A DNA stretch of 64,000 nt from a bacterium (GTDB lineage Bacteria > Cyanobacteriota > Vampirovibrionia > Gastranaerophilales > Gastranaerophilaceae), in the NCBI GenBank assembly GCA_014803505.1, contig JAAVBM010000123.1, forward strand, positions 1 through 64,000, written 5' to 3'. A program made the translations under genes and the position numbers. The stretch's first letter is position 1. Every line of letters begins with the position of its first letter. The notes beneath the pieces were generated by a model that saw nothing but the letters and a program-made list of their open reading frames with translations, was not told where the DNA came from and ran no database searches. This document shows positions 55,088 through 63,546 of this stretch, one piece after another.

Positions 55088-55891
55088 CTAATCTTCCAAT
55101 GATTCGTGTCCGGATTTATGAGATTTAAGAAGAACACCTCTTTTTGAAGTTTGAATAAAATCAATCATTTTTTCGATATATTCATTCATAGGAATTTCAG
55201 CTTTAATTTTTTCAATAGCTTGAGAAGTGTTATACTCTGGAGAAATCAGAAGTTTAAACGCTTCATTTGTAGCTGTTCTAACTTCTAGAGGAACACCTCT
55301 GCGTTTTAGTGCAATAACGTTGATTCCACGTGGAACTGGAGGTCTGCCTTCACCTTTTGAATAAGGTAAAATATCTTGACGGGAAGCAGAGAATCCGCTA
55401 ACGATTGCCATATCACCGATTCTGATATTTTGGTGGAATACGCTCATTCCGCCAACAAATGCTCCAAACCCAACATGAACATGACCGCCCAAAGTTACAA
55501 GGTTTGCCAAAATAACTTGATCATCAAGAACACAGTTATGGGCAACGTGAGAACCAACCATCAATAAACATTTGTTACCAATTCTTGTTGTAAAATCACC
55601 ACAAGCGGCACCTCTGTGAACAGTTACGTTTTCTTTGATAATAGTTTCATCACCAATAATAACTTTTGTGTCTTCACCTTTATAACCTAAGTCTTGAGGT
55701 TCAGAACCGATTGTTGCAAATGGAGAAATTGTACAATTTTTACCAATTTCAGCATGCTCAATATGAGCATTAGAGATAACTCTTGTTCCACTACCAATCT
55801 TAACACCTTCACCAATTACAACGTAAGGTCCTATAATTGCATCTTCTGCGATTTGTGCTGAAGGATGAATTATTGCTGTTTTATCAATCAT
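55088..55891 (-). CDS. lpxA: UDP-N-acetylglucosamine acyltransferase LpxA
   Basis: First step of lipid A synthesis, so it implies an outer membrane with lipopolysaccharide. 267 aa: left-handed beta-helix of hexapeptide repeats (IHPSAQIAEDAIIGPYVVIG), the catalytic-region VTVHRGA and LLMVGSHVAHNC, and a helical C-terminus (NEAFKLLI). GAGGG precedes the ATG. The other lpx genes are not adjacent. It is flanked upstream by the repeat array. Confidence 0.92.
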   Translation of the reverse strand: MIDKTAIIHPSAQIAEDAIIGPYVVIGEGVKIGSGTRVISNAHIEHAEIGKNCTISPFATIGSEPQDLGYKGEDTKVIIGDETIIKENVTVHRGAACGDFTTRIGNKCLLMVGSHVAHNCVLDDQVILANLVTLGGHVHVGFGAFVGGMSVFHQNIRIGDMAIVSGFSASRQDILPYSKGEGRPPVPRGINVIALKRRGVPLEVRTATNEAFKLLISPEYNTSQAIEKIKAEIPMNEYIEKMIDFIQTSKRGVLLKSHKSGHESLED

Positions 55892-55983
55892 TTTATACCC
55901 TCTTTCTTATACTACCCATTATGTCAATTATAGTACAAACCTCAACAATATTGAAATCCTTTATATTATTTTAATATCCGATT

Positions 55984-56070
55984 CAGGATGACAAGATTAT
56001 TTGTTGTCGTTCCAGACTTGAGCCAAAATCTATTACTCTGAAGATGCTAGACCAGACCCTGAATCAAGTT
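55984..56070. repeat. Tandem repeat unit 1 (87 bp)
   Basis: First unit of a three-copy array. Starts CAGGATGACAAGATTATTTG and ends in CCTGAATCAAGTT. It lacks the perfect CCGGA dyad of the other two units. Confidence 0.85.
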
Positions 56071-56156
56071 CAGGGTGACGAGATTATTTGCAATCATTCC
56101 AGACTTGATCCGGAATCCATTACTTTGGAACACCAGACTAGACCCTGAATCTAGTT
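56071..56156. repeat. Tandem repeat unit 2 (86 bp)
   Basis: Second unit, starting CAGGGTGACGAGATTATTTG. It contains the imperfect dyad TTCCAGACTTGATCCGGAA. At its borders CCTGAA/TTCAGG form a second dyad across the unit junction. Confidence 0.85.
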
Positions 56157-56229
56157 CAGGGTGACAAGATTATTTGTAGTCATTCCGGACTTGATCCGGA
56201 ATCTATCAATTTGATAATAAAAACCAGAC
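56157..56229. repeat. Tandem repeat unit 3 (partial)
   Basis: Third unit, starting CAGGGTGACAAGATTATTTG, with the perfect dyad ATTCCGGA-CTTGA-TCCGGAAT, truncated after ACCAGAC. The 387-nt gap between lpxA and ftsY (55892-56278) holds this array and the ftsY promoter, and no gene. Confidence 0.8.
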
Positions 56230-56263
56230 AAAAAATACCAAAATAGATAAAAAAGCACTTTTA

Positions 56264-56272
56264 TGATATTAT
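56264..56272 (+). promoter_or_regulatory. Extended -10 set for leaderless ftsY transcript
   Basis: TGATATTATGCAGCTATG: TG at 56264-56265, TATTAT at 56267-56272, 6 nt, then the ftsY ATG at 56279. No SD and no good -35. Confidence 0.6.
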
Positions 56273-56278
56273 GCAGCT

Positions 56279-57196
56279 ATGTTCGGATTTTTTAAAAATA
56301 AAATTGATGATTTAAAACAAACTGTTTCCAACACAGCTCGTTCGCTCGTTGGAAATGTTCTGTCCAATATTGATGAAAACGAAGAAGAATACTCTGAATT
56401 TGCTCTTGATGATATCGAAGATACATTGATTAGTGCAGATTTAGGTGTAGGATATGCTGCGGAACTTGTAGATAATTTAAGAGCTAAGAAAAATGCAAAA
56501 CCTTCTGAACTCAAAAATTATCTGAAAGAAGAATTCAATAAAACTCTTCTTGCAGCAGGAAATCCTACTCTAAATTACAATGAAAATGAACTAAATATAT
56601 ATTTTATTACAGGCGTAAACGGAGCAGGCAAAACAACTCTTATAGCTAAATTGGCATATCAATTTAAGCAAGAAGGTAAAAAAGTCCTTATTGCAGCAGG
56701 AGATACCTTCCGAGCAGCTGCAGAAGAACAACTAAATATTTGGTCAGAAAGAGCAGGTGCTGATATTGTTCGACGAGACAAAGCCGATCCAGCATCAGTG
56801 GTTTACGAAGCAATTCAAAAAGCCAAATCCGAAAATTATGATATTATTCTTGTGGATACAGCAGGACGACTTCAGAATAAATTCAACCTTATGGAAGAAT
56901 TGAAAAAAATTAAAACTGTTATTGATAAACAAGCTCCTGAATCGTTACGTGAAAGTATCCTTGTAATTGATGCAAATACAGGTCAAAACGGTTTACAACA
57001 GGCAAAAGTATTTTCCGAAGCCGTTAATCTTACATCCGTTGCATTAACAAAGCTTGATGGAAGTGCAAAAGGTGCAATAATTATTGCTATCGCTAAAGAA
57101 ATGAATTTACCTGTTAAACTTGTCGGAGTTGGCGAAAAAATGGAAGATTTAAAAGCGTTTAACCCTGAAGATTTTATTAACGCACTCTTTGACTAA
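56279..57196 (+). CDS. ftsY: Signal recognition particle receptor FtsY
   Basis: GTPase that docks SRP-ribosome complexes at the membrane. 305 aa: a short acidic N-terminal part and the NG domain with G1 GVNGAGKTTLIAKL near residue 112, DTFRAAAEEQL, G3 ILVDTAGRLQNK and G4 TKLDGSAKGA. The long acidic A domain of the E. coli protein is missing, as in many bacteria. No SD; the promoter geometry points to a leaderless message. Confidence 0.96.
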   Translation: MFGFFKNKIDDLKQTVSNTARSLVGNVLSNIDENEEEYSEFALDDIEDTLISADLGVGYAAELVDNLRAKKNAKPSELKNYLKEEFNKTLLAAGNPTLNYNENELNIYFITGVNGAGKTTLIAKLAYQFKQEGKKVLIAAGDTFRAAAEEQLNIWSERAGADIVRRDKADPASVVYEAIQKAKSENYDIILVDTAGRLQNKFNLMEELKKIKTVIDKQAPESLRESILVIDANTGQNGLQQAKVFSEAVNLTSVALTKLDGSAKGAIIIAIAKEMNLPVKLVGVGEKMEDLKAFNPEDFINALFD

Positions 57197-57205
57197 GGAG
57201 GAAAT

Positions 57206-57856
57206 TTGAGAAAAGTTTTAGAATCAGCTGAAACCGCACTTGGAAATAAAATAGAGTTAATCGGAAATAACCAAAAAGATTGTCCGTTAATTATTGGAGT
57301 CTTTCACGGTGACGAGCCTCAGGGAAAATATTTGATTGATAAATATTTGGACGAAGCAGGTGATTTTAATAACTTGCTTTTTATTCCCTGCCTGAATCCT
57401 GACGGTATGAAATCCAATACCAGATGCAATTCTAACAATGTTGACCTGAACAGAAACTTTCCAACCGAAAACTGGGGCAGAAATGAGGGAGAAAACGCAA
57501 CTTGCGACGACGAAACAACCGCTTACTACGGCGGAAAATCTCCGGCAAGCGAAATCGAAACACAATTTGTTATAAATATAATAAAAAAATATGCTCCAAG
57601 CATAATTATAACCTTGCATGCACCGTACAAAGTTGTTAACTACGACGGTCCGGCGGAAAATATAGCAGAACAAATTGCCGAAATTATAAACTATCCTGCA
57701 GAAGGAAGTATCGGCTACCCTACTCCCGGAAGTTTCGGGACATATTGCGGAGTTGAGAGAAATATTCCTACAATTACCCTTGAACTTGACGAAGAAATTC
57801 CTGTTTCCGACTTGTATCCGCCAATAAAAAAAATATTCACCCTATTAAACAATTAA
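57206..57856 (+). CDS. M14 / MpaA-like zinc carboxypeptidase
   Basis: A 216-aa enzyme. Zinc ligands and neighbours of the M14/MpaA and succinylglutamate desuccinylase superfamily are visible: GVFHGDEPQG (His and Glu), VDLNRNFPTENW, TLHAPYKVVNYDG (His) and TLELDEEIP (catalytic Glu). MpaA-like members cut the gamma-D-Glu-meso-DAP bond of murein peptides, so a role in peptidoglycan recycling is likely but the substrate is inferred. The start is TTG with a strong AAGGAGG, 9 nt after ftsY. Confidence 0.78.
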   Translation: MRKVLESAETALGNKIELIGNNQKDCPLIIGVFHGDEPQGKYLIDKYLDEAGDFNNLLFIPCLNPDGMKSNTRCNSNNVDLNRNFPTENWGRNEGENATCDDETTAYYGGKSPASEIETQFVINIIKKYAPSIIITLHAPYKVVNYDGPAENIAEQIAEIINYPAEGSIGYPTPGSFGTYCGVERNIPTITLELDEEIPVSDLYPPIKKIFTLLNN

Positions 57857-57913
57857 TATGAATTAAAAATACACTTTTTTTGTGTTAGGATGAAGGAAAA
57901 ATGAGGGATTATT

Positions 57914-59290
57914 ATGAGACTTTTTAACTCTTACACAAACAATGTAGAAGAATTCACACCTATTGACGGTAATAAAGTAAAAATGTATGTTTGCGGACCT
58001 ACTGTATACGATTTTGCACACTTGGGACACGCAAGGTGTTACATTACTTGGGACGTTTTATACAGATATTTGAAATTCAGAGGTTACGATGTAACATACT
58101 GCCGTAACGTAACCGACGTTGATGACAAAATACTAAAAAAAGCAGATAAAGAAGGAAAAACACCAACCGAAGTTTCACAATACTGGTATAAACAATTTGA
58201 AAATTCAATGAAATCATTAAACACACTTAAACCTGACGTTGAGCCTTTTGCAACAAAAACTTTGGGCGAAATGATTTCTATTGTAAAAGACTTAATTACA
58301 AACGGTTATGCCTATGAATCAAATGGTGATGTGTATTTTAGAGTTAAAAAATTCTCAAAATACGGACAACTTTCAAAACAACCGATAGACCAATTGGAAA
58401 GCGGTGCGAGAATCGAAGTTGGTGAACAAAAAGAAGATCCGTTGGATTTCGCATTATGGAAAAAAGATGAAAAATTCGGATACAATTCACCTTGGGGCGT
58501 AGGGCGTCCGGGATGGCACATTGAATGTTCCGCTATGAGCAGAAAATATTTAGGTAAAACTATCGATATCCATGCCGGTGGTGCAGACTTGATATTCCCG
58601 CATCACGAAAACGAAATCGCTCAATCTGAATGTGCAAACGATTGTAAATTCGTAAACTACTGGTTACATAACGGATTCGTAACTATCAACAAAGAAAAAA
58701 TGTCTAAATCTTTAGGAAATTTCTTGACTATAGACGATATGTTAAAAAATTACGATGCAAACACTTTAAGATTATTCATTCTAACTAACCACTACAGAAT
58801 GCCTGTTGAATTCTCTGATGAAGCTCTTACTGCAGCTCAAGCAGGTGCAAAACGTTTAACAAACGCTAAGCAAACTCCAATAAATGAAGATCTCGATATT
58901 ACAACAACAGAAGAATATAAAGCATTTGTTGAAGCAATGGATGAAGATTTGAATACTTCAAAAGCTCTTGCAATCTTGTTTGACCTTGCAACACGCGCAA
59001 ATAAAGATGAAAAAGATGCATATACAATCTTATACAAACTTGGAACTACACTTGGCTTTACATTTGAAAAAGCTTCTGTTTCCGAAGAAGATTTGAAAAA
59101 TGCTGCAGCTCACGTATCAAAAGTTCTGGGACAAGAATTTGCATCAATGGATGAAGTGATTGAACTCCGCAAACAAGCTCGCGCAGAAAAGAATTGGGAT
59201 GTTGCTGATAAAATCAGAATCGCATTAGACGAAGTAGGAATCATTCTAAAAGACACCAAAGAAGGAACTACAATTGAATTAAAAGGATAG
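57914..59290 (+). CDS. cysS: Cysteinyl-tRNA synthetase
   Basis: Charges tRNA-Cys. 458 aa with CGPTVYDFAHLGHARCYITW (HIGH signature HLGH at 36-39 and a zinc Cys), the second zinc region GWHIECSAMS, HHENEIAQSE and KEKMSKSLGN near 263. The C-terminal tRNA-binding helices are present (RKQARAEKNWDVADKIR). Length normal. GAGGGA precedes the ATG; a terminator follows. Confidence 0.97.
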   Translation: MRLFNSYTNNVEEFTPIDGNKVKMYVCGPTVYDFAHLGHARCYITWDVLYRYLKFRGYDVTYCRNVTDVDDKILKKADKEGKTPTEVSQYWYKQFENSMKSLNTLKPDVEPFATKTLGEMISIVKDLITNGYAYESNGDVYFRVKKFSKYGQLSKQPIDQLESGARIEVGEQKEDPLDFALWKKDEKFGYNSPWGVGRPGWHIECSAMSRKYLGKTIDIHAGGADLIFPHHENEIAQSECANDCKFVNYWLHNGFVTINKEKMSKSLGNFLTIDDMLKNYDANTLRLFILTNHYRMPVEFSDEALTAAQAGAKRLTNAKQTPINEDLDITTTEEYKAFVEAMDEDLNTSKALAILFDLATRANKDEKDAYTILYKLGTTLGFTFEKASVSEEDLKNAAAHVSKVLGQEFASMDEVIELRKQARAEKNWDVADKIRIALDEVGIILKDTKEGTTIELKG

Positions 59291-59316
59291 ATTCAAAAAT
59301 TCAAAATATATAAACT

Positions 59317-59350
59317 AAAAAAGAAGAGATATTATTTCTCTTCTTTTTTT
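59317..59350. terminator. Terminator of cysS
   Basis: AAAAAAGAAGAGA (59317-59329) pairs with TCTCTTCTTTTTT (59337-59349), running into T's. It overlaps the end of the minus-strand AbrB-type gene and may serve both. Confidence 0.85.
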
Positions 59351-59493
59351 ACTTTTTTAATTTTAATTCCGTCAGCCTCAATCTCAATGGAAACCTCATC
59401 GCGAACAGGGTTAATGTTCAACCCGTCCAATATAGCTTTTGGAATAATAACTCCCCAACTGGTTCCTATATTTCTTATTTTTTTTATAATCAT
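59332..59493 (-). CDS. AbrB/MazE-type small DNA-binding protein
   Basis: A 53-aa protein with the swapped-hairpin SpoVT-AbrB pattern: IRNIGTSWGVIIPKAILDGL, then DEVSIEIEADGIKI. This is the usual form of MazE-like antitoxins and small AbrB-type regulators. AAGG is present upstream of the ATG. No MazF-like toxin overlaps it. It is divergent from the 63-aa gene at 59598, and the ATTATAAT boxes between them are likely its binding sites. Autoregulation is inference. Confidence 0.75.
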   Translation of the reverse strand: MIIKKIRNIGTSWGVIIPKAILDGLNINPVRDEVSIEIEADGIKIKKVKKEEK

Positions 59494-59506
59494 ATCTATG
59501 CCTTAT

Positions 59507-59571
59507 ATTATAATACACATTATAATTATATAATAGATTCTTGACATTTTATTATAATATATATTATAATA
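59507..59571. promoter_or_regulatory. Four ATTATAAT boxes with promoter
   Basis: ATTATAAT, itself a palindrome, occurs at 59507-59514, 59519-59526, 59551-59558 and 59563-59570. Each pair has a 12-bp pitch. The second pair sits in a perfect 22-bp palindrome (59550-59571). TTGACA at 59541-59546 and TATAAT at 59565-59570 (18-bp spacer) form a plus-strand promoter, so a protein bound at the second pair would block it. Confidence 0.6.
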
Positions 59572-59597
59572 TTTATAATAATAAAGGAAGGCAAATT

Positions 59598-59789
59598 ATG
59601 AAAAGAATAAACTCACTGGATGACAAATTTAACGAAATAACTTTCAGCATAAATAAGCTGTACTGCCTACTTCACGTCGCAAAGATTTACACAGAAGACA
59701 AAGGTGTTTGCAATCAAGAAATATCCAATATCGATACATTAATGGATGTCCTTGTCAAAGAAATAGATACACTTATTTCCTACATTTGA
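59598..59789 (+). CDS. Small unrecognised protein, 63 aa
   Basis: Starts at 59598 after AAAGGAAGG; the upstream in-frame TTG at 59541 is the promoter's -35 and is rejected. The sequence is helical, with KRINSLDDKFNEITFSINKL and a C-terminal ISNIDTLMDVLVKEIDTLI, possibly a helical hairpin. It is divergent from the AbrB-type gene and behind a strong promoter with four boxes. It might be a partner of that regulator, but no toxin family is recognised. Confidence 0.55.
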   Translation: MKRINSLDDKFNEITFSINKLYCLLHVAKIYTEDKGVCNQEISNIDTLMDVLVKEIDTLISYI

Positions 59790-59798
59790 TATTTGTCA

Positions 59799-59804
59799 TA
59801 TAAT
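59799..59804 (+). promoter_or_regulatory. -10 box six nt from the SpoIID-like ATG
   Basis: TATAAT at 59799-59804 is followed by AAACTT and the ATG at 59811. No SD is present. This fits a leaderless start, though without the TG extension. Confidence 0.5.
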
Positions 59805-59810
59805 AAACTT

Positions 59811-61529
59811 ATGAAAAAATTTGCAATTGCTATATTTATAAACATTTTACTACTATCAATGCCTGCGCACTCAGCGTATTACGGAAATATTCCGCAAACA
59901 ACACTACAAATTGCTCGTGATACTCAGGCAAATAGTTATTTACATTCACCACACTCTAAACTTGTCCGTGTTGGTATAGGTAATCAAAACTTTTCTGCCT
60001 ATGACTACCAAAAAGCTTCCATCTACGGAACAGGTGAATTTGAACTCTACAATAATGATAAATATATTGATACCTACGACAGTGAAAATATTATAAATAT
60101 CTCTATGGTAGGCAAAATATTTGTTTTGACTGATATTGAAAATAAAGTTATAGCAAAAGTTTCAGGTCCGATAATCTTTAAATCAGACTATGGATTTTTA
60201 GGTATAAAAGGTTTAAAAAGAGGCGGAAAAGATGCCGTATATCGCGGTGAAATCGAACTTGTACCTTGCATTAAAGACGGAAAATTTCATATAGTAAATG
60301 TTCTGCCATTGGAAGAATATCTAAAAGGCGTTGTTCCAAATGAAATGCCTGTTCGCTTTGGCTTAGAAGCACTAAAAGCTCAGAGCGTTGCAGCAAGAAA
60401 CTACGCACTTTCACCAAGAGTAAAAGCTAATCCTAATTATGATGTAGTTGACTCTGTTGCGAGCCAGGTTTATTTCGGCGCAAATACGGAAAGAGAGTTA
60501 TCTAACCAAGCTGTAATGGAAACATCAGGAATCGTAGCAACTTACGATTGGTCATTGATTCTTGCGCAATACTCATCAACCGCAGGAGGTTACACTGAAT
60601 GTTATCAATACACATTCTCCGACCCTGTAACTAAAGAATTCCCTTCAAAGCCAAAACCTTATCTTGTTGCAAAACCTGATTATGATAGCTTTGAACCTTT
60701 AAACACAGAAGAAGCTGCCGCAAAATTTTATAAATCAAAACCAAAATCATTTGATGTAGATTCCACATATTATCGTTGGGAAAGAGAATGGAACGGACAG
60801 GAAATTCAAGACGCAGTTCAAGCAAATATAGCAGCTCAAAGCGCCACAGGATTTGTTCATCCCGCTGTAAAAAAAGGTGAAACCATCGGTATAATTAAAA
60901 GTCTAAACGTTTTACAAAGAGGGGCTTCCGGTAAAATTATCAAACTCGAAATCAGAACAGATAACGGGAATTATATAGTTGAAAAAGAACTCGTAATCCG
61001 CAGACTTTTTACCAACAAAGGTAAAGCTCTACCAAGTGCAAATTTAGTTTTCGAACAAGAATACAACAAAGACGGTGATTTGATTTATGTAAAAGCCTAC
61101 GGCGGAGGCTTCGGACACGGTGTTGGAATGAGCCAATTCGGAGCAGGATATATGGCAACAACTTTAAAAATGCCTTATGAAAAAATTCTGCAACACTATT
61201 ACACAGGAATAACATTATCAACAGAGCCGTTTATTCTATCTTCAAACTGTGAACAAAACAAAGTTACACAAACATTTTTCACAAAAGACAAGCAAGCTAA
61301 ATTGGTTGTTGATAATAAATATAAAGTAAATTACATTGATGCGGTCATAAACAATCTTGATGAAAAGATTCAACTTGATACATCGCAAAGATTTAATAAA
61401 ATTGATATATCAAAATATTTAAAAAATGGAATGAATACAATAACTTTTTATTATCCGCTTTCAGGAGAAAGTAATAAAGGGTTGAGAATGTATATAGAAG
61501 TGGCGGGGGCAAATGAGTACTGCGATTAA
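59811..61529 (+). CDS. SpoIID/LytB-like protein
   Basis: A 572-aa secreted or anchored protein. The start is put at 59811, giving a Sec signal peptide (KKFAIAIFINILLLSMPAHS); the TTG at 59793 would add six residues. The SpoIID domain is seen as LEEYLKGVVPNEMP, ALKAQSVAARNYAL, YSSTAGGYTE and GHGVGMSQFGAGYMA. Members bind peptidoglycan and some cut glycan strands lacking peptides (SpoIID) or boost amidases (LytB). Here it cannot concern sporulation alone. A C-terminal beta domain of about 110 residues follows. Its end overlaps murJ by 17 nt. Confidence 0.83.
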   Translation: MKKFAIAIFINILLLSMPAHSAYYGNIPQTTLQIARDTQANSYLHSPHSKLVRVGIGNQNFSAYDYQKASIYGTGEFELYNNDKYIDTYDSENIINISMVGKIFVLTDIENKVIAKVSGPIIFKSDYGFLGIKGLKRGGKDAVYRGEIELVPCIKDGKFHIVNVLPLEEYLKGVVPNEMPVRFGLEALKAQSVAARNYALSPRVKANPNYDVVDSVASQVYFGANTERELSNQAVMETSGIVATYDWSLILAQYSSTAGGYTECYQYTFSDPVTKEFPSKPKPYLVAKPDYDSFEPLNTEEAAAKFYKSKPKSFDVDSTYYRWEREWNGQEIQDAVQANIAAQSATGFVHPAVKKGETIGIIKSLNVLQRGASGKIIKLEIRTDNGNYIVEKELVIRRLFTNKGKALPSANLVFEQEYNKDGDLIYVKAYGGGFGHGVGMSQFGAGYMATTLKMPYEKILQHYYTGITLSTEPFILSSNCEQNKVTQTFFTKDKQAKLVVDNKYKVNYIDAVINNLDEKIQLDTSQRFNKIDISKYLKNGMNTITFYYPLSGESNKGLRMYIEVAGANEYCD

Positions 61530-63111
61530 CGAAGATAAAACACCAAGCTTATTAAAAGCTGCTTGGATTATTGCGGTTGTAACAATTGTGAGTAAACTTA
61601 TAGGTTTTATTCGCGATATTATTATTGCAAATTACTACGGAGCATCAATGGTATCAGATGCGTATTATTATGCATATCAAATTCCTTCATTATCTCTTAT
61701 CCTGCTAGGTGGAGTTGGAGGACCGTTTCACAGTGCAACCGTTGCAATCTTCTCAAAGCTAATTCCAAGCTTGAATGAAAAACCATCTGAAGTTGTTAAC
61801 AAATTATATTCAACATTTATGACGGCTACAATAATATTCTTCTTGGCTTTATCCGTCATAATGTATATTTTTCCAAGACAACTTATGGGAATGATTATAT
61901 CTAACGGCTCTGCTGAAATGATAAGCCTTGCAGCCGCACATTTGCAAATAATGACTCCATTGCTCATAATTGGCGGAATTGTAGGGATTTACTACGGAAT
62001 TCTTATAATTTACAAGCAATTTATGCTTCCTAATTTATCGCCAATAATAATGAGTTTAGCCATAATAGGTATAGTTATAGCCGTTCCAAATGATCAAAAG
62101 GGTTATGCACTGGCTTGGGCAACCACAATTGGTGCAATTTTACAACTGATAATTCAATATCCGAATATCAAAAAACTTGGTTATAAATTAAAACCAAACT
62201 TTGAATTTACGCACAATCCGCACTTCAAAGAAATTTGCGAACTGCTTTTCCCTGCAATCTTAAGTTCTACAGTAGGACAAATTCATATATATGTTGATAT
62301 GTTTTTCACATCATCAATATCAGAAGGAGCATGGACTGCTATAGGTTATGCAAACAGAGTTTTTCAATTTCCGGTCGGAATTCTGGTAACCGCATTCTTG
62401 GTACCTTTATTCCCGATATTTGCAAGACTTGTTGCTGACAAAGACTATGACGGGATTAAAAACTATTTCAACAAAGGCGTCGGGGTATTATTCTTTGGTG
62501 CAATCCCAATTATTATAGGAATTTTGGTAGTCGGATATGATGCAATAAGATTGATATTTGAACGCGGATTATTTGACTCTACCGCAACATTTATGGTTAC
62601 AGAAGCCTTATGGTTCTTATCTGTATCTATAATTCCATATGTTTTCAGAGATTCTATAACCAGAGTTTATTATTCTTTCAATGATTCTGCAACTCCTTTC
62701 ATTGTTGCGTTTTCATCTATTGTGTTAAAACTTATTCTTAACTGGATTTTAATATCTAAAATGCATTTTGGTATAGGCGGAATTACGCTTTCAACATCTT
62801 TAGTAACCCTGTTCAATGCATTAGTACTTGGTATTTTAATAACAAAAAAACTAAAAATGGATTACAAATCATTATTTATAAATTTATTTAAAATGACTAT
62901 AGCCGGAATAATTACAGGTGCAATTTGCTTCTTATGTGCAGTTGAATTCAACAATCTTGTAAAACTTCCGCTAATTCCGTTTGAAATATTAAAAATTACT
63001 TTAATAGCAATTGTCTGTCTGGCTATATATATTCCACTAAATTTATTATTTAAAATGGAATATGCAGGCGAATTATTTAATAGATTGTCAGCGAAATTTT
63101 TAAGAAAGTAA
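61513..63111 (+). CDS. murJ: Lipid II flippase MurJ
   Basis: Moves lipid II across the inner membrane for peptidoglycan synthesis. 532 aa with about 14 membrane segments; typical MVF features are GFIRDIIIANYYGASMVSDA, GPFHSATVAIFSKL, PVGILVTAFLVPLFPIFARL and ERGLFDSTAT. The ATG lies inside the end of the SpoIID-like gene, suggesting coupling, and puts two cell-wall genes together. Confidence 0.94.
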   Translation: MSTAINEDKTPSLLKAAWIIAVVTIVSKLIGFIRDIIIANYYGASMVSDAYYYAYQIPSLSLILLGGVGGPFHSATVAIFSKLIPSLNEKPSEVVNKLYSTFMTATIIFFLALSVIMYIFPRQLMGMIISNGSAEMISLAAAHLQIMTPLLIIGGIVGIYYGILIIYKQFMLPNLSPIIMSLAIIGIVIAVPNDQKGYALAWATTIGAILQLIIQYPNIKKLGYKLKPNFEFTHNPHFKEICELLFPAILSSTVGQIHIYVDMFFTSSISEGAWTAIGYANRVFQFPVGILVTAFLVPLFPIFARLVADKDYDGIKNYFNKGVGVLFFGAIPIIIGILVVGYDAIRLIFERGLFDSTATFMVTEALWFLSVSIIPYVFRDSITRVYYSFNDSATPFIVAFSSIVLKLILNWILISKMHFGIGGITLSTSLVTLFNALVLGILITKKLKMDYKSLFINLFKMTIAGIITGAICFLCAVEFNNLVKLPLIPFEILKITLIAIVCLAIYIPLNLLFKMEYAGELFNRLSAKFLRK

Positions 63112-63152
63112 GACAATTTTATTCTGCAAAAAAGAGAGCTAAACTTTATATT

Positions 63153-63524
63153 ATGAAATTGATGATTGGACCAAATATAGATAATAGCAAAGTTCGTCTG
63201 GATTTTAGAAAAAGTCCCGACATGCCAGAAAACACTCCGAGTTATACAATAGAAAACTCTAAAGCAGATGAATTCGTTCTAAAATATAATTCTCAAACTG
63301 AAAAACTAAACAAAATTGCAGCATGGATAATGACAGGGTTTACGCTCGCAAGTTTATTAGCTGCAATAAAAATCAGCCTGTCAAACAGCAAGCATAAACT
63401 AATAAAAATAATTTCGGTTTCTGCCGGCAGCTTGTTATCAGGAGGAATACTTTCTGTTATAATAGCTTCAAATAAAAATAATAAACTTATGGATAAGTAC
63501 AAAGTTTCAACTTACCCAAAATAA
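63153..63524 (+). CDS. Small membrane protein, unknown
   Basis: A 123-aa protein with a polar N-terminus (PDMPENTPSYTIENSKADEF) and two hydrophobic segments (about 52-70 and 83-105) with a short basic loop (SNSKHKLIK). An AGAGAG stretch lies about 14 nt before the ATG. It follows murJ by 41 nt and may be co-transcribed. No family recognised. Confidence 0.5.
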   Translation: MKLMIGPNIDNSKVRLDFRKSPDMPENTPSYTIENSKADEFVLKYNSQTEKLNKIAAWIMTGFTLASLLAAIKISLSNSKHKLIKIISVSAGSLLSGGILSVIIASNKNNKLMDKYKVSTYPK

Positions 63525-63546
63525 GTTCTAATATTGGAGCAGGTGT

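Noticed and set aside
55984-56229. CRISPR array
   Set aside because: Units of 86-87 bp repeat along their whole length with no unique spacers, and no cas genes are near.
59541-59597. TTG start for the 63-aa gene
   Set aside because: The TTG is the -35 hexamer of the promoter; the ATG at 59598 has a good SD.
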